Below are positions 8,327 through 17,264 of a stretch of 64,000 bases of DNA, piece after piece; position 1 is the first letter of the stretch, and the number at the start of each line of letters is the position of its first letter. Location of the stretch: contig NZ_CP080519.1 in NCBI RefSeq assembly GCF_019468465.1, positions 310,001-374,000 on the forward strand, written 5' to 3'. Source of the DNA: Amycolatopsis sp. DSM 110486 (GTDB lineage: Bacteria; Actinomycetota; Actinomycetes; Mycobacteriales; Pseudonocardiaceae). The notes under the pieces were generated by a model. That model had not been told where the DNA came from, searched no databases, and saw only the letters and a list, made by a program, of their open reading frames with translations. Position numbers and translations under genes: made by a program.

Positions 8327-8400
8327 TGGGCCGGGTCGGGCTCGAACCGACGGCCAAGGGATTATGAGTCCCCTGCTCTAACCAACTGAGCTACCGGCCC
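8327..8400 (-). tRNA. tRNA with CAT anticodon (Met, or Ile2 if lysidine-modified)
   Basis: The minus strand folds as a standard cloverleaf: acceptor GGGCCGG / CCGGCCC with discriminator A, D arm GTAGCTCAGTTGGTTAGAGC, anticodon loop CTCATAA in a GGGGA/TCCCT stem, and a GTTCGAGCC T loop. CCA is not encoded. Elongator Met and Ile2 (CAU) cannot be separated by eye; the CTTGG variable region resembles E. coli ileX. The decayed integrase follows its 3' end. Confidence 0.93.
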
Positions 8401-8577
8401 CTCGCTGACACCCAGTTTGCATTAGCACATGAGCCCCAGTTCGCCCCAAAATATCACAGGGCCCCGGGTGAGCCGGCGGAGTAGGCCGAACAGGTTGGTG
8501 GTTGTGCCGTGGAGTGGGACGCGTCGTCTAGGTTGCAGGGACGTCGCCGCCACGACCTCGCCCTGGAGGGTTGAGCA

Positions 8578-8850
8578 ATGGGTGCCGCACGCCGTCCGCC
8601 CAGGCCGTGGATGGTTCGGCTGGCGCTGGTGGACGCGTTGGCCATCGGGATCGCCGTCGGGTTTCTGGGGCGGCACTACCGGGACGCTCTGGTCGAGCAC
8701 GCTGGGGTGATCAGTTTCGGCGTGCTGGTCGTCGTCGCCGCGGGGGTTCTGGTGCGGCTGGTGGTGCGGAACCTGAGGAGGGCTTCGGGGCGACAGGACG
8801 CGATTCTCGTGGACGAGCTGCCGAGGAGGCCGTCGCCTGCGCCGCGCTGA
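8578..8850 (+). CDS. small two-helix membrane protein
   Basis: A 90-residue protein with two hydrophobic segments (about residues 13-30 and 43-65) and a basic, Arg/Pro-rich C-terminus. ATG 8578 follows GGAGGGTTGAGC, a usable ribosome binding site. There is no recognised domain. It sits alone between the tRNA and the regulator block. Confidence 0.6.
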   Translation: MGAARRPPRPWMVRLALVDALAIGIAVGFLGRHYRDALVEHAGVISFGVLVVVAAGVLVRLVVRNLRRASGRQDAILVDELPRRPSPAPR

Positions 8851-9119
8851 GTGCACAGCCGAGCTGAAGCAGACAGGTCAGCTGCCGCCACCCGCGCTGG
8901 TGACCGTGCAAACCTCGTTACCGTCCGTGACGCATTGGGCTTCGCCGGCTTGCCCGAGCGGGCCGGCGACGGGCCCACCGCGATTTCCTGCCTGACCCGG
9001 CGAATTTCCCTCGTGAGGAGCGAAACCGGTGCGTCGCCGCTCCGCCACGGGCTGTCAGCCGGGCCCACGAAGCTCACCCGAACGCCGCCTCGCGTGAAAA
9101 AGCCGTGGGCCCAGGAAAA

Positions 9120-9332
9120 TCACGGGACTTGGTGCATGGAAACCACGTCGAGGCCCAGGACGCGGAACAGGCTCAGCAAGCGGTGCAGGCGTTCCTCGTC
9201 GGTGACGTGGCAGTAGATGATCGTTTCCGGTGGAGCGGCGGCGACTTCCAGCTCGCCGAAGTCGACGACGGCGTGGGCGGCGCGGTCGGACAGGCGGCCG
9301 GAGACGCGGAACACGTAGCTGGACTGCGACAC
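9120..9332 (-). CDS. conserved-looking small protein, unknown function
   Basis: A 70-residue protein from GTG 9332, chosen because GGGAGG lies five bases upstream; the frame upstream to 9374 is not needed. The pattern VVDFGELEVAAAPPETIIYC followed by HVTDEERLHRLLSLFRVLGL suggests a small alpha/beta fold of the ACT or ferredoxin-like type, but I do not recognise the family. It is divergent from the first LAL regulator, so it may be a target of that regulator. Confidence 0.6.
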   Translation of the reverse strand: MSQSSYVFRVSGRLSDRAAHAVVDFGELEVAAAPPETIIYCHVTDEERLHRLLSLFRVLGLDVVSMHQVP

Positions 9333-9478
9333 CTGAGCCTCCCGTCTGGCCCTTCGAGCGCCCCTCGTCGCCACGGTCGCGCGTGAGCGGGTGGGCGTCC
9401 TCGCCCGTGCCGGATGAGCTCGTGTTCGGGCGGTGGGCGTGCGACAGTGGGTGACTGCGGGGTCGGAGGGAGAAGAGG

Positions 9479-12040
9479 GTGTCCCACAAGGAAAAGCCGC
9501 GCGTGCCGCGGCGCAAGAGGAGTGTGCCCGAACTGCCGCACGGGTTCGTGTCCCGGCCGCGACTGCTGAAAGCGCTCGATCGCGCGGCGCCGGAAGCCGC
9601 CACGATGGTGTGCGCGCCCGCGGGGTCGGGCAAGACTTTGGTCCTCGCGGAATGGCTGCGCGGCGGCGGACTCGGTTCCGCGGCCTGGCTTTCGCTCGAC
9701 GCCGCCGACAACGACGAGCACCGGTTCCGCTCCGGTCTCCTCGACGCGCTCACCCCGGCGGCGCCCGGACTGCACGATTTCGACGCGGGCAGCCCGAGTT
9801 TCCTGGCCGACCTCGTCGACGCCCTCGACACCCTGCCCGCGCCGCTGCGCCTCGTCCTCGACGACGTGCACGAGCTCGTGGCGACGGAACCGTTGCGCGA
9901 CGTGGAACAGCTGCTTCGCCTGCGCCCACGCGGGTTGCGGCTCGTGCTGTCGACGCGCTGGGACCCACCGCTCCCCCTCGCGCGCCTGCGGTTGTCCGGC
10001 CGGCTCGTCGACCTGCGCTCCGACCACCTGCAATTCCGCCCGGACGAGGCCGCGGCACTGCTGACTTCCGAAGGCGTCGCCATCAGTCCGGAACAGGTCG
10101 ACCGGCTCGTCACGCGCACGGAAGGCTGGGCGAGCGGGCTGCGCCTGGCGGCCGAATCCCTCAAGGGTGGCGCGGAGTTCACCGGCACCGACCCGACGGT
10201 GAGCGCCTACCTCGTCGACGAGGTTCTCGCGCCACTGTCCGAAGAGGAGCGTCAGTTCCTGCGCGAGATCAGCGTCTGTGAAAGAGTTTCCGCCTCGCTC
10301 GCCACCGCGCTCTCCGGTCGCGCCGACGCCGGCGAGCTGCTGGCCCGGCTGGAACACCGCACGGCGATGCTGTTCCGCGCCGGCGCCGGCCGCCGGATCT
10401 ACCGCCTGCACACGCTGTTGCGCGCCCATTTGCTCACCGACCTCATGCTGCGCACGCCCCGCCAGGTGCCCGCGCTGCACCGCCGCGCCGCCGAGTGGCT
10501 GCGCGCGCGCCACCAGGCCGGCGACGCCGTCTCGCACGCGCTGGAGGCCGGCGACGCGGCACTCGTCGCGGACCTCCTGCGCCGCCACGCGCTCGATCTG
10601 CTGCTCGCCGGCGAACACGACGTGCTGCGCCGGGCTCGCGCCGCACTCAGCGACGACGTGGTCGGCGACGACCCGTGGCTCGCCCTCACCGGCGCCCTCG
10701 AGCATCTCGACGCCGCTCGCCCCGGCGCCGCTCGCGCCCAGGTCACGCTCGCCGAACGCGCGTGGCCCCGCGAGCCTTCACCCGAACTTCGCGCGTTGCG
10801 GGGACTCGTCGACTCCCGCTTCGCCCACGCCGCGGGCTCGCTCGAAGGCGATATCGACGCCCTCGCCGAGCAGGGTTCCGCGCTGAGCGCCATGACGGTG
10901 CTGGAGTTGGGCCAGGCGCTGCTCGCCGCGGGCCGGGCCGTCGAGGCCCGCCGTCCCGTGGAGTCGGCGCTGGCCTTCGCCCGCGCACACGGCCACGGGC
11001 ACCTGGAGCAGCAGTGCCTCACCGTGCTGGCCGGCGTCGCCGCGGCCACGGGTGACTTCCGCGCCATGGCCGCCCTCGCCCGCGCCGCCGACGAGCTCGC
11101 CGAAACCCACGGCTGGCGTGACACCGTGGCCGGCGCGAAAACCTCGCTGATCCTGGCCTGCGGAGCACTGCTTCGTGCCGACGCCTCCGCCTGCTTGGCC
11201 CAGGTCGACCGCGTCTCGGGCGTGCTCGCCACCACCGAAAGCCTCGGCCACGGCGGCCTCACGCTGCTGACCGCGACGCTCGAAGGAACCGCACGCTTCG
11301 ACGGCGGGCAGCGCTCGGCCGGGCTGCGCCGCATGACCGACGCCCGCGTCGCCGAGGGCTCCGCCCCCCTGCCCGACGGCATCGTCGCCCTCGCCGCAGT
11401 GTGCGAGCACGACGCCGCCACGCGCCTCGGCCGCGGCGAAACCGCCCGTGACGTGCTGGCCTGGGCGCGCGAACGGATCCCCTCGGCCGCCGAGATCCTC
11501 CTGGTCCGCGCGAGCACGCAGGTCGTGCTCGGCCGCGACGGCCACGCCCGCAACCTGCTGCGCCCGCTGCTCGACGGCGCGATCGACCCCGTGCTGGCGT
11601 GGACGCCGGTCACGGCCTGGCTGCTCGAAGCGGAAATCGCCCTGCGCTGCGGCGAGGACGCCCGCGCGCGGCGCGCCGTCGCGAGGGCGCTCGGCCCGGC
11701 CGAACAGCTCGGCGTGCTGCGCCCGCTCGTCACCGCCGCTCCGGAGGTACTCGACCTGGCTCTGCTCGACGTGCCCGGCGGCCGCCGCTTCACCACCGAC
11801 CTGCGCCAGGCGCGGGCCGTCCGCGGAAGGCAGCCCGACGCCGTCGCGCTCACCGAGCGTGAGCGGACCGTGCTGCGCCTCCTGCCGACAGTCCGCTCAC
11901 TCGACGAAATCGCCGGAGACCTCATGGTGTCGCCCAACACCGTCAAAACACACGTGCGAGCTCTGTACCGGAAGCTCGGCGTCGGCTCGCGACGGGAGGC
12001 CGTGCGTTCGGCCGTCCGGCGCGGTCTCGTGGACAGTTAG
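9479..12040 (+). CDS. LuxR-family transcriptional regulator, MalT/LAL type
   Basis: An 853-residue STAND-type ATPase regulator. Walker A APAGSGKT is at residues 46-53 and a Walker B-like LRLVLDDVHE near 120-130. A long helical repeat region (TPR-like) fills the middle, and a LuxR-type HTH (LTERERTVLRLLPTVRSLDE through SPNTVKTHVRALYRKLGV) is at the C-terminus. The GTG start at 9479 is preceded by GGAGGG. These proteins activate transcription when a ligand binds the repeat domain. It is followed directly by a paralogue, and a small gene lies divergent to it. Ligand and targets are unknown. Confidence 0.9.
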   Translation: MSHKEKPRVPRRKRSVPELPHGFVSRPRLLKALDRAAPEAATMVCAPAGSGKTLVLAEWLRGGGLGSAAWLSLDAADNDEHRFRSGLLDALTPAAPGLHDFDAGSPSFLADLVDALDTLPAPLRLVLDDVHELVATEPLRDVEQLLRLRPRGLRLVLSTRWDPPLPLARLRLSGRLVDLRSDHLQFRPDEAAALLTSEGVAISPEQVDRLVTRTEGWASGLRLAAESLKGGAEFTGTDPTVSAYLVDEVLAPLSEEERQFLREISVCERVSASLATALSGRADAGELLARLEHRTAMLFRAGAGRRIYRLHTLLRAHLLTDLMLRTPRQVPALHRRAAEWLRARHQAGDAVSHALEAGDAALVADLLRRHALDLLLAGEHDVLRRARAALSDDVVGDDPWLALTGALEHLDAARPGAARAQVTLAERAWPREPSPELRALRGLVDSRFAHAAGSLEGDIDALAEQGSALSAMTVLELGQALLAAGRAVEARRPVESALAFARAHGHGHLEQQCLTVLAGVAAATGDFRAMAALARAADELAETHGWRDTVAGAKTSLILACGALLRADASACLAQVDRVSGVLATTESLGHGGLTLLTATLEGTARFDGGQRSAGLRRMTDARVAEGSAPLPDGIVALAAVCEHDAATRLGRGETARDVLAWARERIPSAAEILLVRASTQVVLGRDGHARNLLRPLLDGAIDPVLAWTPVTAWLLEAEIALRCGEDARARRAVARALGPAEQLGVLRPLVTAAPEVLDLALLDVPGGRRFTTDLRQARAVRGRQPDAVALTERERTVLRLLPTVRSLDEIAGDLMVSPNTVKTHVRALYRKLGVGSRREAVRSAVRRGLVDS

Positions 12041-12091
12041 TTGGGACGTTCGGCCCTTACCGGGGCACCGCGACGACCTACGGTCGAAGGC

Positions 12092-14560
12092 GTGGGTGGA
12101 GCCGGCCGGTCGGGGACCAACCGGTGGCGGGTACCGGGCGCGAAGGTGACAATGCCCTTGCTGCCACCGGATTTCGTGACGCGCCCACGACTGCTCGACG
12201 CCCTCGACGCGGCCGCCGGCAGCCCCGTCACAGCCGTCTGCGCGCCCGCCGGCTTCGGCAAGACCGCGCTGCTGGCCGAATGGGCCACGACCCGCCCCGT
12301 CGCGTGGGTCTCGCTCGACACGGAGGACAACGACCCGCGCCGCTTCTGGTCCGCGATCCTCTGCGCGCTCGACAAAGCCGTGCCCGCCGACAGCCGGGTG
12401 CACAGCGTCGCGGCGCCGGAAGGCGAGAGCCGCGCCGATTTCCTCGCCGAGCTCGTCGACGCCCTCGACGCGTTGCCCGCGCCGGTGCGCTTGGTGCTCG
12501 ATGACTTCCAGGAGATCGTGGACGCCGGCCCGCTGCACGACATGACCACGCTCATCCGCACCCCGCCCGCCGGGCTGCGCCTCACGCTCTCGGCGCGCGC
12601 CGATCCCCGGCTGCAGCTCGCGCGCCTGAAGGTGCAGGGCGACCTCGCCCGCATCGGCGCGGACGACCTCCGCTTCACCACCGCGGAGACCGCGCAGCTG
12701 CTGCGGGTCACAGGCGTGCGCTGCGGAGAGGACGACGTGCGCCGCCTGGTCGAACGCACGGCGGGCTGGACCGCCGCCGTGCACTGGGCCGCGGTGTCGC
12801 TGCGGACCGGAGCCGACGTCGACGCCTTCCTCACCCAGCTCGACGGCGACGACCGCTCCGTGGCCGGGTTCCTGGCCGACGAGGTGCTCGCCCGCCTTCC
12901 GGAAGGCGCGCCCGAGCTGCTGCGCCGCATCAGCGTGTGCGACTCCGTGCCGGCCGCGCTGGCCCGCGAGCTGGCGGCGCGCGAAGACGCGGGCGCGGTG
13001 CTCGCCGAGCTGGAGCGGCACACGTTCCTGGTCGCGCGCATCGACGACCCCAGTGCCTCCTACCGCGTGCAGCCGCTGCTGCGCTCCTACCTGCGCGCCG
13101 ACCTCGATCTGCGCTACCCCGGCCTCGCGAGCGAGCTGCACGCCACGGCCGCGCGCTGGTTCGCGAACGAGGACCACATCAGCGAAGCCCTCGAACACGC
13201 CGTCGCCGGCCTCGACCGCGACGGCATCGTTGAGCTCCTCCGCGCCCACGCCGTCCCGTGCCTGCTGGCCGGCGACGACGACGCCGTCCGCGAAACCCTG
13301 GCGCACCTGGGCGACGACGTCGATCCCGGCCTGCGCGCGGCCCGCACGCTCGCCGCCATCCAGAGCGGCGACCCGGCCGAACCGTCCGACGACCCCCTGC
13401 TCGCACGCCACCACGCGCTGGCCGAGGGCCGCCGCCCGGACGGGCCCGCGCCGACCGAGCCGGGCACCTGGGCGGACCTCGACCGCGCGTGGTCCTCGCT
13501 CTACCGCGGCGCGTGGCACGACGCCTCCACGCGCGTCCGCGACGCCCTCGACACCGCGCGTGGCGACGGCCAGGACTACCTCGTGCTCCACGGCCTGGCC
13601 TCGCTCGCCGTGGCCGGCGCCTTCGGCGGCAACCAGGACGCGGCCCGCGCGGCCTGCCAGGAAGCCGTCGAACTCGCCGCCCGGCACGGCTGGCCGCGGT
13701 CGCCGTGGCTGGCCGTCTGCCGGCTCGTGCTCGCATGCGACCACCTGCTGCGGCTCGACCCGGCGGCCGCCGCGCGCGAAGCGCGCGACGCGGCCACGCC
13801 GCTAGGGGCGTTCCTCGACGGCGCGGCGCAGTTCGACGGCGAGGACCGCCGCGACGGCCTCGAGACCATGCGCCGCGCCCGCCACGACCTCGGCGAGCTC
13901 GCCGCCGGCCCGGCCGCGCTCGTCGCCGTGCTGGAGCACCACGCGGCCGTGTTCCTCGGGGAACCCTTGCACGCCAACGAAGTGCTGCTGTGGGCCCGCG
14001 ACCACCTCCCACACACGCGCGAGCTGGACCTCATGCAGGCGTGGACCCACCTCGCCGCCGGCCGGCTCGACGAGGCCGCGGCCGCGGTGCGCACCCGCCG
14101 CGCGGCACTGCTGCCGACCACCCCGGTCGACGCCGAGCTCACCGAAGCCGCGCTCGCGCTGCGCGCCGGGCGCCGCACCGAGGCGCTGCGGACGCTGGAA
14201 CGCGCGCTGGGCCTGGCGGTGGGCGGTGATTTCGCACGGCCGTTCGCGCTGGCCGACCCGGCCGTGCAGCACCTGCTCGTGGACCACTCGGGCGGCTTTG
14301 GCCGGCTCGACGGCTTCGCGGCGTCGGTCCGCAACCGTCTGCGCCGCTTCGACCCCGCGCCCGTGGACGACCGCCTCACCGGGCGCGAGCAGGTCGTGCT
14401 GCAGCGGCTGCCGTCGCAACGGTCACTCGACGAGATCGCGGCGGACCTGACCGTGTCCGTGAACACCGTCAAGACCCACGTGCGGGCGATCTACGTGAAG
14501 CTCGGCGTGACCAACCGCCGCGACGCCGTCCTCGTCGCCCGCGAGCACGGTCTCGCGTGA
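12092..14560 (+). CDS. LuxR-family transcriptional regulator, MalT/LAL type (paralogue)
   Basis: A paralogue of the preceding gene with the same order: Walker A CAPAGFGKTALL, Walker B-like VRLVLDDFQEI, helical repeats and a C-terminal LuxR HTH (VSVNTVKTHVRAIYVKLGVT). The open frame begins right after the upstream stop (TTG 12041), but GTG 12092 is preceded at seven bases by TACGGT, a TANNNT -10 box, which would make a leaderless start; ATG 12152 is also possible and starts closest to the conserved region. The two genes probably arose by tandem duplication and have diverged strongly in the repeat domain. Confidence 0.88.
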   Translation: MGGAGRSGTNRWRVPGAKVTMPLLPPDFVTRPRLLDALDAAAGSPVTAVCAPAGFGKTALLAEWATTRPVAWVSLDTEDNDPRRFWSAILCALDKAVPADSRVHSVAAPEGESRADFLAELVDALDALPAPVRLVLDDFQEIVDAGPLHDMTTLIRTPPAGLRLTLSARADPRLQLARLKVQGDLARIGADDLRFTTAETAQLLRVTGVRCGEDDVRRLVERTAGWTAAVHWAAVSLRTGADVDAFLTQLDGDDRSVAGFLADEVLARLPEGAPELLRRISVCDSVPAALARELAAREDAGAVLAELERHTFLVARIDDPSASYRVQPLLRSYLRADLDLRYPGLASELHATAARWFANEDHISEALEHAVAGLDRDGIVELLRAHAVPCLLAGDDDAVRETLAHLGDDVDPGLRAARTLAAIQSGDPAEPSDDPLLARHHALAEGRRPDGPAPTEPGTWADLDRAWSSLYRGAWHDASTRVRDALDTARGDGQDYLVLHGLASLAVAGAFGGNQDAARAACQEAVELAARHGWPRSPWLAVCRLVLACDHLLRLDPAAAAREARDAATPLGAFLDGAAQFDGEDRRDGLETMRRARHDLGELAAGPAALVAVLEHHAAVFLGEPLHANEVLLWARDHLPHTRELDLMQAWTHLAAGRLDEAAAAVRTRRAALLPTTPVDAELTEAALALRAGRRTEALRTLERALGLAVGGDFARPFALADPAVQHLLVDHSGGFGRLDGFAASVRNRLRRFDPAPVDDRLTGREQVVLQRLPSQRSLDEIAADLTVSVNTVKTHVRAIYVKLGVTNRRDAVLVAREHGLA

Positions 14561-14662
14561 GGCTTCATCCGCGACAGATGAGGCCGTGCCCGCGCCGGAG
14601 TCCGACGCTTTCCGCAAGCCCGGCACGGGCACGGATCCCGCGGACACGAGAGGACTCTCACC

Positions 14663-15124
14663 ATGACCGACACGGGAGCACGAGCGCCGCACACCGAGGC
14701 CGGTGGAACCACCGGCCGTCCCCCGGACTCCCAGTCGATACCGAGCGGCTGGACCGGGTGGGTCGCCTTCGCCGCGACCATGATGATGCTGCTGGGCGCG
14801 TTCCAGGTGATCGAAGGGCTTGTCGCACTGCTCAACACCCGGTATTTCGTGGTCGACGAGACGGGCCTCGTCGTCTCGGTCAACTACACCACGTGGGGCT
14901 GGGTGCACCTCGCGCTCGGCGCGCTGCTGATCGTCGTCGGCATCGGCGTGTTCACCGGCAACCGCGTCGCGCAGATCGCCGGCATCGTCCTCGCGGGCCT
15001 GAGCGCGATCGTCAACCTCGCGTTCCTGCCGGCGTACCCGCTGTGGTCGATGGTCATCATCGCCGTCGACGTGCTCGTGATCTACGCGCTCGCGGTGCAC
15101 GGCAAGGAGATGAGGAAGCTCTGA
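14663..15124 (+). CDS. DUF7144-type four-helix membrane protein
   Basis: A 153-residue protein with a polar N-terminus of about 35 residues and four membrane segments. The pattern GWVAFAATMMMLLGAFQVIE and YTTWGWVHLALGALLIVVGI matches the common actinobacterial membrane family now numbered DUF7144 (assigned from memory). Function is unknown. It is convergent with the AI-2E family gene, with nine bases between the stops. Confidence 0.82.
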   Translation: MTDTGARAPHTEAGGTTGRPPDSQSIPSGWTGWVAFAATMMMLLGAFQVIEGLVALLNTRYFVVDETGLVVSVNYTTWGWVHLALGALLIVVGIGVFTGNRVAQIAGIVLAGLSAIVNLAFLPAYPLWSMVIIAVDVLVIYALAVHGKEMRKL

Positions 15125-15133
15125 CCGGGGCGG

Positions 15134-16351
15134 TCAGGCCGGTGCGGGCCCTGGTTCCCCGGGGTCCGCGCCGGTCTCCGCTCGGGTTTTCCCAGGTGCT
15201 TCGGTCTCTTCGGCCGTCTCTTCGCCAGCCTCCGGACGGTCGGGGCCCCTGGCGACCATGCGGATGAGCGCGTCGGCCGAGCCCGCCGTGGGGTCGATGT
15301 CCACGAACAGCGCCTTGATCAGCAGTGTGGCCGGCACGGCGAGGATCGCGCCCAGCGGGCCGAGCAGCCACGTCCAGAACACCAGGGAGAGCACGGTCAC
15401 GAGCGTCGACAGCCCGACCGAACCGGCCACGAAGCGCGGCTGGATGAGCGACTGCACCACGAAGTTCAGCGCGCAGTAGACCGCGACGACGACGACCATC
15501 TTCTCCCAGCCACCGTCGAGCAGGCCCAGCAGCGCCGGCGGGATCACGCCGAGCACGAACCCGACGTTGGGGATGTAGTTGGTGACAAAGGCCAGCAGCG
15601 CCCACAGGATCGGCACGGGGATGCCGATGATCGCCAGCGCGGCCCCGTCGAGTACCGCCACGATGAAGCCGAACACGGTGGTCACGAGAATGTAGCTGCG
15701 GGTCCCCGCGGCGAAGCGGTGGAACGCGGCGGTGAGCCACGGCCGGTCGGTGTCGATCGCGTCCAGCCGCTTGTCGGCCCAGGTGGCCTCGGTGCTGAGG
15801 AACAGCAGCAACGCCAGCAGGAACACGAGGTTGGTGAGCACGCCGCCGATGCCGGAGAGCAGAGAACCGACGACGTTCGCGAGTTTGCCGAGATCCAGTG
15901 AAGACGCCATCTCCCGCAGCTGCTGCGGTCCCACGCCGAACTGGGCGAGCTTGTCGGTGGCGGACTGCAGCAGCTCGCTGGCCTTCGACGCGTAGGTCGG
16001 CAGCAACGTCGCGAGCTGCGCCAGCGACACGATCACCACGAACACCAGGCTCACGATCACCAGGTAGACCACCGTGACGAGCACGACCGTCGTGAGCCAG
16101 CGCGGCCAGCCCTTGCGCCGCAGCCAGGACTGCACGGGGCTCGCCGTGACCACGATGACCATCGCCAGGAACACGGGCCCGACGATGAACGCGATCGCCC
16201 GCAGGCCGCCCAGCGTGATGACCACCGACGCGGCGCCGACCATGATCACGAGCACCCGCGGCAGCGTGCTCCCGGGCGGGAAAGTCGGCGCGACGGGCGC
16301 AGGGCCGGAACGCTTGCGCTTCGTGGTACCGGTTCGTCCGCGCAGCCTCAC
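15134..16351 (-). CDS. AI-2E family (PerM/YdiK) membrane transporter
   Basis: A 405-residue membrane protein with paired N-terminal helices, a soluble helical insertion (about 130-190) and a C-terminal group of helices. The hallmark segments LLAFVTNYIPNVGFVLGVIP and VLSLVFWTWLLGPLGAILAV are present, placing it in the AI-2E/PerM family. Despite the family name, members are diverse exporters, some of them ion antiporters. The GTG start at 16351 follows GAGGTGG. The acidic C-terminal tail of about 50 residues is low complexity. Confidence 0.9.
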   Translation of the reverse strand: MRLRGRTGTTKRKRSGPAPVAPTFPPGSTLPRVLVIMVGAASVVITLGGLRAIAFIVGPVFLAMVIVVTASPVQSWLRRKGWPRWLTTVVLVTVVYLVIVSLVFVVIVSLAQLATLLPTYASKASELLQSATDKLAQFGVGPQQLREMASSLDLGKLANVVGSLLSGIGGVLTNLVFLLALLLFLSTEATWADKRLDAIDTDRPWLTAAFHRFAAGTRSYILVTTVFGFIVAVLDGAALAIIGIPVPILWALLAFVTNYIPNVGFVLGVIPPALLGLLDGGWEKMVVVVAVYCALNFVVQSLIQPRFVAGSVGLSTLVTVLSLVFWTWLLGPLGAILAVPATLLIKALFVDIDPTAGSADALIRMVARGPDRPEAGEETAEETEAPGKTRAETGADPGEPGPAPA

Positions 16352-16659
16352 GAGACCACCTCACCCTCATCCGGGTTGGGGTGCTGCGGCGGTGCCCCGC
16401 GTCGACGGGCGACTCCCCGATGTCACTCCGGTGTGGCCGGACCTGCGCGGCGGCTCCGGCCGGTGGGTCCCGGGGATACGGTCACCGTCCGCACACGGCT
16501 CGCGCTTCACCCGTGCCGGATGAGACCTGGGCCGGCGCGGTGGGAGCGTCGGCGACGGCCTTCCGCGGGCCGGTTCGCGGGCCGCGACGCGCGGGGTGGG
16601 CCGTGGCCGCGACGTCACCCCCGGCGGGTGAATCCGTCCACAGGGGACAGTCGCGGGCC
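16352..16659. other. 308-base intergenic region
   Basis: This region lies between the AI-2E family gene and the 3' end of the ATPase gene, both on the minus strand. I see no supported gene, hairpin or repeat; it should hold the promoter of the AI-2E family gene. Confidence 0.4.
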
Positions 16660-17175
16660 TCAGCCGGCCAGCTCGCCGGATCCGCCGCCGTAGGTGGTCT
16701 GGTCACCCGTCCGCCCGGGCCGGGGGCACCGGCCGAGGCACGGGATCTGCGCCCACACCGTCTTGCGCCCGAACTCGGTCTCGGGCAGCACGCCCCACGT
16801 CACCGACAGGCGGTCGACGAGCAGGAGCCCGCGGCCGCGCGGGCCGGGCAGGCGGGACAAGCCCATGGTCGGCTGCACGAGGTTGCGGTCGGCGACCTCG
16901 ACCCGCACGGTGCACGGGCGCAGGCTGTGCCACAGCTGCAGGTGGCGCGGTCCGTCGCCGTGGTCGTGGGCGTTGGCCAGCAGTTCGGTGGCGACGAGGA
17001 GCACGTCGTCGCGGTGCTCGTCACCCAGCGTGCTCAGGTGCTCCGACACCCATCTGCGCATCGTCCGCACCGTCGCCGACGTGGTGCCGTGCAGCGGCAG
17101 CACCCACGTGCCCGGACGGCCGGCACTGCGGGCTCCGGTCAACGCCACCACCTCCCCGATTCGCGGTAAGCGCAC
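16660..17175 (-). CDS. RsbW-like ATP-binding protein (HATPase_c_2)
   Basis: A protein of about 160-171 residues resembling the stand-alone GHKL ATPases common in actinomycetes. The N box is LLVATELLANAHDHGDGP and the G box region PRGRGLLLVDRLSVTWGV; the Asp of DRN (VADRNLVQPT) sits in the middle. Such proteins act as anti-sigma factors/kinases or as partners of anti-anti-sigma factors. The start is uncertain: GTG 17175 lies very close to an AGGAAG sequence, and GTG 17153 is an alternative. The C-terminal 30 residues are low complexity. Confidence 0.85.
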   Translation of the reverse strand: MRLPRIGEVVALTGARSAGRPGTWVLPLHGTTSATVRTMRRWVSEHLSTLGDEHRDDVLLVATELLANAHDHGDGPRHLQLWHSLRPCTVRVEVADRNLVQPTMGLSRLPGPRGRGLLLVDRLSVTWGVLPETEFGRKTVWAQIPCLGRCPRPGRTGDQTTYGGGSGELAG

Positions 17176-17188
17176 TTCCTGTCGACTT

Positions 17189-17200
17189 ACCCGATCGGGT
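17189..17200. promoter_or_regulatory. 12-base perfect palindrome upstream of the ATPase gene
   Basis: ACCCGATCGGGT lies 14 bases upstream of the proposed ATPase start and downstream of the XRE gene. It could be an operator, or chance in GC-rich DNA. Confidence 0.3.
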
Positions 17201-17264
17201 CACGAATGAATCACCGGAAGTGGCCCGGTCACGGTCCGACCCCAGCCCACAGTGGACTCGAAGT

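Noticed and set aside
11897..13744. 615-residue open frame on the minus strand across both LAL genes
   Set aside because: It is antisense to strongly supported LAL coding sequence; long mirror frames are common in high-GC actinomycete genes. Composition is Arg/Val/Gly-rich without domains.
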